DNA of 64,000 nucleotides from Ustilaginoidea virens (Eukaryota; Ascomycota; Sordariomycetes; Hypocreales; Clavicipitaceae): NCBI RefSeq assembly GCF_000687475.1, contig NC_057319.1, positions 5,136,001 to 5,200,000 of the forward strand, read 5' to 3'. Shown piece by piece: positions 56,331 to 64,000 of this stretch (position 1 is its first letter; each line of letters starts with the position of its first letter). The notes under the pieces were generated by a model. It saw only the letters and a program-made list of their open reading frames with translations, ran no database searches and was not told where the DNA came from. The position numbers and the translations under genes were made by a program.

Positions 56331-57025
56331 TCTTGGCAGCAAGGCAAACGAAGAGGAGGAACGGACCAATGTCAATTTTGAGCCACTGCTTGCGAGCAGC
56401 AAGTGTTGCCCTTTTGTAGACCAACTAGAGAGTCGAGGAATGCATCCGGATTCTGTAGAGGTAGCTGGTTCCGCTCGCAAAGCTCAGAACGAATAAGATT
56501 TTCGATCACTTGAACACACTGAATCAAGTGGATGTCTTAGCAGGGATCATGGACTTGCTAGGACGATGCAACGTGGACTTTGCAAACTGCGGCAACTCTT
56601 TGCATGCCCAAGGGATAAATAGCCTCAAGCTGGATTCTGCTCTGCGCCATCTTTTCGTCTTCGTCCCCAAAGGGCCACCCATACATGGCAACATGAACCG
56701 TGGCGGGAAAAGGAAAGAAGAAGAAAGCGTGAGTCTTCTTGTTGAGTTGTTTGAGTTGTTGCTAAGAGCCCCACATATCGTCTCTGCCACTGCCACCTTC
56801 CTCGCTTGTGCCTGATCTTCCACGACCACGCCGCATCTGCACCATCAGGGAAAGAGCTGGTGTGCCTGCGGCTGAGCCTTCCGTCAGGCATCAGCCGGTT
56901 TCGGGTTACCCAAAACAAGCTGACGCCTTTGCTTACTCCGTAGATTTTTAAATACTTGCATTTCCCAAGCTTACCAGACGTCAACCTGGAAAAAAAATGA
57001 AGCAATCACCGCCGCCCAGTTGCCA
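56331..57025. other. Divergent intergenic between amylase and HET-domain gene
   Basis: Small ORFs only. It must contain both promoters. TAAATA-like sequence near 56945 lies about 80 bp before the HET gene start. Confidence 0.45.
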
Positions 57026-59320
57026 ATGCTCAAGTCATTCTTCCCCAGCCACCATGGCACCTTTCATCACAAAGCACTTGACCCAACCCGTAGAGTGTTT
57101 CGGCTCGTTCGTCTTTTACCACCGAAGCCGTCCATCGTCCCTGGTCTCGATGCCACCCTCCGAGTGCAATTACTCCAAGTCGACATCACCGACGGTCGGC
57201 CAACATGCGCATACGACACTCTTTCCTACGTATGGAGCGTTTCGGGTGGAAGCGAGCCCGACCGCCCAATCCTCGTGGAATCCGGAAACCAGACTTTCCA
57301 GTTGCTCATTCACCGACCCCTGGAAAGAGCATTGTTGCAGTTCGCGGCCGATGACACTCTCAAGCTACCCATATTTGTGGATCAAATCTGCATCGATCAG
57401 CGCAACAGCAAAGAAAAGGAGCATCAGGTCGTCCTCATGCGAGACATATACGCCAACTGTCAACGGGTAATCGTATGGCTAGGTCCCAGCACACCAAACT
57501 CCACTCTTTGGTTCAATTACGCTACCGAGATCTGCAGCGAAGGCGTCCTGGGCGGCATTCTCGGCCCTCGAGTGGCGTCTTGCATGACCGTCTTTGACGC
57601 CGTAATGGATCCCTCAATACCTCTCGATGAGCAGGAGCAGCGAGACCGGGATGCCATCATACGCATCATCCAGGAGCGCGGAAGACAATTCCCCATTAAT
57701 GGTTACGAGGACTTTTTTGATCGCACCTGGTTTGGTCGCCTGTGGACCATCCAGGAAGCTTGTCTCGCGCCCTCGCTCGTCATGAAATGTGGGAGCCAGG
57801 AACTCTGCTATGATTGCTTGCGAGCCGCCATGCTCTTCTTCTCGCTTAACAATAATTACTGGTTAAGGCATCTGGATGGGCCGGTGCACAAGAGCTCCTA
57901 CACGCAGCGGGACATGCTGTACGATAAGCAAAGCAAGTTTTCGCGCGTGATTCAAGAGCGCAAAGCCATCCACAAAACAGGTCAGAAACGCCTGCTGTAT
58001 GACCTCATACTCAAATACAACGTCAATGACTTGAAGGAAAAGATCGCCGCCACTCTAGGAGAAGATCGAATTTTTGGATTGCTAGGGCTTGCCGAGGACA
58101 AGGATGCTTTGCGCCAAAATGTGCACGTGGAGTACAATGAAAAGAATCCAGCGGCTGGGGCGGCTTCGACGTATGCAAAGATTGCAACGCTGATGCTGGG
58201 GCAAAAGACCGACACGCTGCTATTCAACCAGTTTCCCAAGCGCATCATGGGCATGCCATCTTGGGTACCAGACTGGAGCATGGATCTGCACATACCCGTC
58301 TGCTACAGCACCTTGACAGAGCCCATCTTTGCAGCAGGTGGCGAGGGAAACAAGGTGAGCGTGGACAATGATTTCCGCCGTCTCACCGTTGGGGGAGTCT
58401 TGGTCGACAGGGTATCACACGTGGGAACACGCACGTATAGCCTCAACCCGGAAAGACGAATCGATGGACAAACCAACTACCGCGATCTGAAGACTACTCT
58501 GGACCAGGTGGAGGCCTTTGTGCGAGAAGCAGCCACGACGACAATCGGCAGACTAGCACCACCGCTTGCCCTGGACGAAGCAGCACAAAACCAGCAGCGC
58601 CTGCGAGTGTTTGACTCGGGACTGTCTCACCACGATTTCATCAAGGAACACGGCAGATTCGCGGGCCTTGAAAAGCTACAGGCGACTCACGACTTCATCT
58701 ACAACTTGGGAAAGCGTCTGCTCGACTCTGACGCCTTTGCGGCGTCTTACTCCATCTTTCGCATCTATCGCACCGTGGGCATTATTCCGTGGTACTTTAC
58801 TCCTCCACCAGAAACCGATACCTTGACGGTCCTGGCGTGCGACCCCGTGGCAGCGGCAAGAGTAGTCGTGGAGGCTGGCAAAGACATTGCCGAGGACATT
58901 GTCGGACTGTGTCTCGCATCAGCCAGAGTGAGCTGGGCCACGTATCGTATCTGGTTTCGCAATCGGTACGGCAAGATGATCGACTTGAGCCTCGATGCTG
59001 CAAAGGCGGAAAAGCTAGGTCTTCCCGATAATATCCGAGAGAGGAGAGAAGAGGTAACTGTGCTTTGCAACAACGCATTGAAAAACATGGGTAGGTACGT
59101 TTACCGCACCTGGGGAGGGTACGTGGGCATGGGGCCGTCGCAGACGAAGCCGGGGGATGCGGTTGTCGTTTTTCACGGCGGTACAGCTGCTCACGTTTTG
59201 CGGAGGGTGGAGGGAGCGCAGACCGAGGTGTGGGAATACATTGGCGAGGCGTATTGCGACGGGGTGATGCGTGGCGAGGCTTTGGACGCGGAAGCTGCGT
59301 GTGATTTTGTGTTGGTCTGA
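57026..59320 (+). CDS. HET-domain protein (heterokaryon incompatibility type)
   Basis: Single exon, 764 residues. The HET domain lies in the first about 230 residues: YDTLSYVWSVSGG (block 1), LPIFVDQICIDQRNSKEKEH and QVVLMRDIYANCQRVIVWLG (block 2), and FFDRTWFGRLWTIQEACLA (block 3), all three in the usual order. The long C-terminal part (PKRIMGMPSWVPDWSMD, then helical segments, ending near GEAYCDGVMRGEAL) is the common extension of these proteins and lacks NACHT, WD40 or ankyrin repeats. HET domains are linked to cell death on non-self recognition, and most family members are untested. Upstream bases give an A-rich leader; a TTG three codons earlier is not a likely start. Confidence 0.92.
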   Translation: MLKSFFPSHHGTFHHKALDPTRRVFRLVRLLPPKPSIVPGLDATLRVQLLQVDITDGRPTCAYDTLSYVWSVSGGSEPDRPILVESGNQTFQLLIHRPLERALLQFAADDTLKLPIFVDQICIDQRNSKEKEHQVVLMRDIYANCQRVIVWLGPSTPNSTLWFNYATEICSEGVLGGILGPRVASCMTVFDAVMDPSIPLDEQEQRDRDAIIRIIQERGRQFPINGYEDFFDRTWFGRLWTIQEACLAPSLVMKCGSQELCYDCLRAAMLFFSLNNNYWLRHLDGPVHKSSYTQRDMLYDKQSKFSRVIQERKAIHKTGQKRLLYDLILKYNVNDLKEKIAATLGEDRIFGLLGLAEDKDALRQNVHVEYNEKNPAAGAASTYAKIATLMLGQKTDTLLFNQFPKRIMGMPSWVPDWSMDLHIPVCYSTLTEPIFAAGGEGNKVSVDNDFRRLTVGGVLVDRVSHVGTRTYSLNPERRIDGQTNYRDLKTTLDQVEAFVREAATTTIGRLAPPLALDEAAQNQQRLRVFDSGLSHHDFIKEHGRFAGLEKLQATHDFIYNLGKRLLDSDAFAASYSIFRIYRTVGIIPWYFTPPPETDTLTVLACDPVAAARVVVEAGKDIAEDIVGLCLASARVSWATYRIWFRNRYGKMIDLSLDAAKAEKLGLPDNIRERREEVTVLCNNALKNMGRYVYRTWGGYVGMGPSQTKPGDAVVVFHGGTAAHVLRRVEGAQTEVWEYIGEAYCDGVMRGEALDAEAACDFVLV

Positions 59321-61178
59321 TGGGGGCACTGTGGAGGTCTGATGGGAGGTCTGATGGGACGAAGGGATTCTTCAGCGTTCTCCCTTTCGCGCAACTGCGT
59401 GACGGACAAGCGGAGTATCAAAGTCTGGGGATGCTGGACGGCTTCATATTTCCCGGACGCTTATCGGATTCATGGTCATCTGGTGTCTTTGCAAACGATC
59501 TTGATACCGGGTGAATCCCAGCCAGTCATCAACGCGCCGACCGACTTGCCGCCTGCCAATAAGTTGCCAGCACTTCACGGCATTCTCGCATCTTGCAGGG
59601 CTCTTGGCGCCCAGGGTCGCTGCATGGGACATGGACTCGCCATGACCGTCAATGCAGCCTGCCCTGAGCCAGGCAGCAGCTGGCAGATGTTCATAAGCAG
59701 CGGCGCAACTGTGGATCCCTGATTCTCTGGAAATGGGCCAAGACAAGAATACGAGTGCGAACCAGGTAATGCAGTCCAGGGCAATAGTCTACGTCAGGTA
59801 TGGTTATTCTCCGCGCTAGGGGCAAGGCGCAGCGACAACCTGGCCTGGCTGCTCAGGTTGCGGCTATCCGTTGCCGCGATATTCCTTGCTCCTGAGTCCT
59901 GAGTCGGAAGTCCTCAGTCCTGGCTGAGTTCTGCCTACTAGACTGACCGCTAGACTCTCAGGGGCAGGCGCTTTCTTACCGTCCGCGGGCATGGCCGGGT
60001 CCTGGTGGCGGCGGACTTTGTTTGCTCGTTTTGACGACTTCGTTTCCATCTTCGCCCGACATAGAGGCATGGGGGGCAGGTTAGAGACAGAAGGGCGCAA
60101 AAAGCAAGCAATTTACTCGGCCCCCTCCACTGTCCAAGTTGCCAAACAAGGGCATTGCTGCGGGACGGCCTGTTTATTGCATCGTTCCCGTCAAACTACA
60201 TACTTTCGTTCTCGACAGCAATTGTGCTTGCCGGGCCGGCTCATTGGCTGCAACCCCCCCGGCCTTTGCCCGTTTCGGCGTTTCAGCTGGGGAGGAACTA
60301 TTGTCAATCCTCGGCCCACTTCTGGCCGACAAGTGCGACGGCCGTGGCAACCGAGGCGGTCTCGAGTCTTGACTCCTGAGTCCCGAGTCCTGTCTGTTCC
60401 TTTGGCCATGTGCGATTGACGAGTTTGACGAAATCGCCATCACGGCCATGTCCAGGCCATGTCGACCTGTGTGATGACTTGGCCGTGCCGTTGAACGGGG
60501 AGGATGCATCATGTTGCCCATCATGTTGCGCAGCCATTGTCCGACCTCCCACGCAAGGCTGCACTTGCACCACGATAACCCCGCTAGTTGCCCGAGCAGG
60601 GTTTGCCGATCCAACGAATCTATGCACGTTGCACTGCGGAATCCAGATGGCAACCAAGTCCAGGTCCATCTGACCCTGGGCAGCGAGCAGCAGGCAGGTG
60701 GGCACATATGTAATAGTTTACGGACGTACATGCACAGTACCCCGTACCCCCCTGGCTTCCTGCCCGTGCGTGGACCACGTCAGTCACACAACCTACATGT
60801 ACTAACCTCATGGAGGACCTCAGCCGCGGCTTGACCCCAGCAGGTCTTTGGGATAGACTCAAACTGCGACTAGGCCGTCCTCTTGGCCCCTGCAAGCTCA
60901 GAGGAAATTTGCTTCCTCCGCCAACTCGTCGAACCCCCCCTACAGATTATCCCGTTTCTTTGCAGACACTAGCTCTCCCTCTTCCGACTTTGGGGCCCAA
61001 CTTTCGGCCCCAACCTCTGACAATGGGCCGACGTTTGATCCACCGCCTCCCAGGCGTAAGATTACAGAAAAGTTGGAAGTTGGAACCATGATCCGTGTGT
61101 TATAAAACAGGCAACTACCGTGGCATCGGCTCTGTGCAACCTCACTTTCCTTCAGGATCGAAGCGTCGGACCGAAGCC
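59321..61178. other. Intergenic, 1.9 kb
   Basis: Three tandem GTCTGATGGG-type units directly after the HET gene (59318-59360) and scattered CTGAGTCC repeats near 59890 and 60370. No gene recognised. Confidence 0.45.
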
Positions 61179-63251
61179 ATGAAGTTCCTCGTCTTTGCCA
61201 CGGCCGCTCTGGCGTCGCCGTCGCTTGTCAGACGCGACGACGCCTCGATCAGTGACGACATCAGCGCCATCGTGGCCAGGACCAATGCTCTCAACACCGT
61301 CATCAACAACTACCAGGGCGCAGCCCAGAACCCGGCCCTGTTTGACTCCGCCAGGGCCACCATCCAGTCCATCCAAAAGGCCGTCGTTGACGCCGGGAAC
61401 TCGCCCGACCTGACCTTTAACCAAGGGCTCGCCCTCGTGGCGCCCATTGGCACCCTGACAAAGGCGGTCGACGCGGCCTCCAAGGCGCTGATCAGCAAGA
61501 AGCAGGCTGTCTTTGACGGCGGACGTGCGTGCGAAGCGTTGCCCTTGATTCAGACCATGCAGCAGACCGCCAAGGATTTTGTAAAGGCCCTCACGCCAAA
61601 GCTTCCAAGCTCACTACAGTCTTTGGCCCCTCGGCTATCGCAGCCTATCATCGACAGTTTGCAGAAGGCCATCGACGCGTTTGCCGACGCCAAGTGTGCT
61701 GCGGCCTCGACGTCCCAGGCGGGGAGCGTCACCGCGACTTCCTCGGCTGCCACCACCGGTGCTGCTACCACCCATCCCAGCGCTGCAGTGACGACGACGT
61801 CCCAGGCTGCCACGGAAACAGATACTGACTGCGACGACGAGACAAGCTCTTCTACTGCTGCCCGTTCCACGGCTGTCGCAACTACAACCGCATCGGTTAC
61901 CTCTGCTGCCACCACCAGCGCTGCCACCACCCAGACCAGCGCTGCAGTGACGACGACGTCCCAGGCTGCCACGGAAACAGAAACCGACTGCGACGACGAG
62001 ACGAGCTCTACTACTGCTGCCCGTTCCACGGCTGCCGCAACTACAACCGCATCGGGTACCTCTGCTGCCACCACCAGCGCTGCCACCACCCAGACCAGCG
62101 CTGCAGTGACGACGACGTCCCAGGCTGCCACGGAAACAGAAACCGACTGCGACGACGAGACGAGCTCTTCTACTGCTGCCCGTTCCACGTCTGTTGCCAC
62201 CTCCCCCGCTTCGGTCCCTCCTGCGTCTACCACCAGTGTTCCTGTCATCCCGACTGCTTCTTCTGCCTCTTCTTCTGCTCCCGTCGTTTCCACGTCCCCT
62301 GCCACTTCTGCACCCGTCCTGTGCACTAGTTGCGCCACTTCTCCTGTTCCCGTCACTTCCACCGGGTCTGCGGCATCTCCCACCGTCGCCACCGAAACGG
62401 ACACGTTGGTGGTCACGCAAACGGTGCCGTGCACGACGGGGACCGCGACTGGCGGCGCCGGCACCCAGTCTGCTAGTGGTTCTGGTGTCCAGCCCTCCGC
62501 TGGTTCTGCGACTGCTCCTGCTCCCGTCGTTTCCACCGGGTCTGCGGCTTTGCCGACTGTCGCCACCGAAACGGATACGCTGATGGTTACCCAGACTGTG
62601 CCGTGCACCACTGGCTCAAACAGCCATCCCACTGGCGGCAACGACAGCCAGCCTTCTCAACCCGCTGGAGGCAACGGCAGCCAACCCTCTCAGCCCGCTG
62701 GAGGCAACGGCAGCCAGCCCTCTCAACCTGCTGGAGGCAACGACAGCCAGCCCTCTCAGCCCGCTGGAGGCAACGGCAGCCAGCCCTCTCAGCCCGCTGG
62801 AGGCAACGACAGCCAGCCCTCTCGGCCCGCTGGAGGCAACGACAGCCAGCCCTCTCGGCCCGCTGGAGGCAACGACAGCCAGCCCTCTCAGCCCACTGGA
62901 AGCAACGGCAGCCAGCCCTCTCAGCCCGCTGGAGGCAACGGCAGCCAGCCCTCTCAGCCCGCTGGAGGCAACGGCAGCCAGCCCTCTCAGCCCGCTGGAG
63001 GCAACGGCAGCCAGCCCTCTCAGCCCGCTGGAGGCAACGGCAGCCAACCCACTGGTGGATCTGGATCTGGCCCCGTACCCTCCACCCTCGTGCCCGTACC
63101 CTCTGGAAATGGCGGCAGCGGCGGCAGCGGTGCCACAAGCAGCTCCTCCGGCCCGACTCCCTCTCCCGTTTTGGCTGCTGCCTTCCGTGGCCAGGCTTCC
63201 GTCGGCGTAGCTGCTGTCGCTGCGGGTCTTGCGGGTCTTGTCATTATGTAA
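61179..63251 (+). CDS. GPI-anchored cell wall protein with HsbA/galactomannoprotein domain and long Ser/Thr/Gln repeats
   Basis: Single exon, 690 residues. Signal peptide MKFLVFATAALA, then LVRRDD, a possible Kex2 site. Residues about 20-175 form an alpha-helical HsbA / Mp1-like domain (DDISAIVARTNALNTVINNY, LTKAVDAASKALISKKQAVF, RLSQPIIDSLQKAIDAFADA), known for binding hydrophobic surfaces or lipids. A Thr/Ser/Ala stalk follows with about three roughly 50-residue repeats, each with a TDCDDETSS acidic core, and two VATETDTL..TQTVPCTTG units. Next come about 12 copies of an 11-residue GGN(G/D)SQPSQPA repeat and a Gly/Ser/Pro linker. The end is a hydrophobic GPI-attachment signal (ASVGVAAVAAGLAGLVIM). 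It is likely heavily O-mannosylated and linked to the wall, with a surface adhesion role. Confidence 0.9.
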   Translation: MKFLVFATAALASPSLVRRDDASISDDISAIVARTNALNTVINNYQGAAQNPALFDSARATIQSIQKAVVDAGNSPDLTFNQGLALVAPIGTLTKAVDAASKALISKKQAVFDGGRACEALPLIQTMQQTAKDFVKALTPKLPSSLQSLAPRLSQPIIDSLQKAIDAFADAKCAAASTSQAGSVTATSSAATTGAATTHPSAAVTTTSQAATETDTDCDDETSSSTAARSTAVATTTASVTSAATTSAATTQTSAAVTTTSQAATETETDCDDETSSTTAARSTAAATTTASGTSAATTSAATTQTSAAVTTTSQAATETETDCDDETSSSTAARSTSVATSPASVPPASTTSVPVIPTASSASSSAPVVSTSPATSAPVLCTSCATSPVPVTSTGSAASPTVATETDTLVVTQTVPCTTGTATGGAGTQSASGSGVQPSAGSATAPAPVVSTGSAALPTVATETDTLMVTQTVPCTTGSNSHPTGGNDSQPSQPAGGNGSQPSQPAGGNGSQPSQPAGGNDSQPSQPAGGNGSQPSQPAGGNDSQPSRPAGGNDSQPSRPAGGNDSQPSQPTGSNGSQPSQPAGGNGSQPSQPAGGNGSQPSQPAGGNGSQPSQPAGGNGSQPTGGSGSGPVPSTLVPVPSGNGGSGGSGATSSSSGPTPSPVLAAAFRGQASVGVAAVAAGLAGLVIM
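62634..63055 (+). repeat. 33-bp coding minisatellite in the cell wall protein
   Basis: Twelve full 33-bp units plus a partial one, encoding GGN(G/D)SQPS(Q/R)PA. The unit is a multiple of three, so other frames are open too and produce long false ORFs on both strands. Confidence 0.92.
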
Positions 63252-63411
63252 ATGAGTTGTCCTTTTGTAAATAAGTCGCCGCCTAAGTTAAGCTGGGGTT
63301 GCATACAAGTACTCCGTATGGATTTGTTATTTAATGATAATATAGTACATTTTCACGGTTGACCAGGTTTTTGCTCTCTTAATTTTCTTTTTGTCTTCCT
63401 GTTTTTTTTTT

Positions 63412-63449
<38 letters not shown>

Positions 63450-64000
63450 CTAAAAATCTTAAATTGTAGGTTAGTAAAACATGTATAGTGCCACCGGTGT
63501 GCAGACACCTCCCGCAGCCAGTGGCCTCGTCACCCCAAGCTCCCAGGCGCTTGAACGCGCAAACTCAAAAGAAAAGCCCCCCCCTAACGAGCACTAAAAC
63601 AGCCAAGACCTTGCGGTTGATACTTTTTTTTTTTTTTCCTTTTTTTGTGTTTTTGCTCTCCCCTTTCCCCTGTTTCGTTTTAATGCCGCGCACCGAGGCC
63701 ACCATGGACCAGACTAAGCCCCCCGTCTACCTACCTAGGTAGGTAGGTTTGGTAGGTTAGGTTAGGTGAGGTAGTTGGAGCTTGGCAGCCCATGAAAAGC
63801 GGGGCACGAGGGGAACACGCCCCCGCCCTTCGGCCGTGCGACCCGACCCGCGCCCGAAGCGGCGTTGCGGCTGGTGTGTTTCCCCCCCCAGCGAGGCAAC
63901 CAACGGGCTGCTACCATTATTTACAGTACATACCCAAGCCAAACGGGCCACGTCGAAGCTGGACCTGGACCTGACCTGACCTTGCCGAGTCGAGCAGGCA
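63252..64000. other. 3' flank of the cell wall protein gene
   Basis: A T run of about 40 bases with one G break (63402-63449), a second T run near 63625-63646, and a palindromic CTACCTACCTAGGTAGGTAG at about 63728-63747. No gene recognised before the window ends. Confidence 0.5.

Noticed and set aside
62634..63055. Regular repeats resembling a CRISPR array
   Set aside because: Units are contiguous coding repeats with no spacers, in a fungal gene.
61550..63138. Long antisense and alternative-frame ORFs over the cell wall protein
   Set aside because: They exist because the 33-bp and Thr/Ser repeats are multiples of three; no signal peptide or domain.

Overview
The window is genomic DNA of a filamentous ascomycete (Pezizomycotina). 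The signs are short GT-AG introns with CTAAC/CTGAC-type branch sites, Zn2Cys6 and HET-domain proteins, an HsbA-type cell wall protein, and retroelements whose copies differ only by transitions, with stops made from CAG and TGG codons (a RIP-like pattern). A hypocrealean Sordariomycete is my guess only; no marker gene fixes the species.

Two compartments meet at about 19.2 kb. Positions 1-19223 are an AT-rich, gene-free nest of three minus-strand LTR retrotransposons, one inside the other. Copia-like element A lies outermost (1-2541 and 17423-19223, running off the left end). Copia element B (2542-17417) sits inside A, with 340-bp LTRs and target duplication GAAAG. Chromodomain-bearing Gypsy element C (8300-15922) sits inside B, with 245-bp LTRs and duplication GCGTC. 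Removing each insert restores the reading frame of its host element. None encodes an intact polyprotein.

From 19.2 kb on, the DNA is GC-rich and gene-bearing. In order: a Tad2-like tRNA adenosine deaminase; a conserved-looking unknown protein; a tandem family of four small secreted cysteine-rich proteins (23.9-30.7 kb); a small RlpA/expansin-like secreted protein; a GH13 maltase; a maltose-type sugar permease; a pisatin-demethylase-like P450; a Zn2Cys6 transcription factor with a polyglutamine tract; a copper-type P1B ATPase with a Cys/His-rich N-terminus; a secreted GH13 alpha-amylase; a HET-domain protein; and a GPI-anchored HsbA-domain cell wall protein with a 33-bp coding minisatellite.

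The maltase, permease, amylase and possibly the zinc-cluster regulator form a loose starch/maltose-use neighbourhood: the amylase would release maltose outside, the permease import it and the cytosolic maltase split it. The most striking feature is the four-gene secreted family. Each member has a phase-0 exon of exactly 9 nt followed by an exon with 23 aligned codons, and upstream palindromic CGTACG-type motifs recur. This resembles the logic of micro-exon gene families of animal parasites, but in a fungus, 4.7 kb from a RIP-affected repeat block. Intergenic DNA and introns carry many homopolymers and short tandem repeats.
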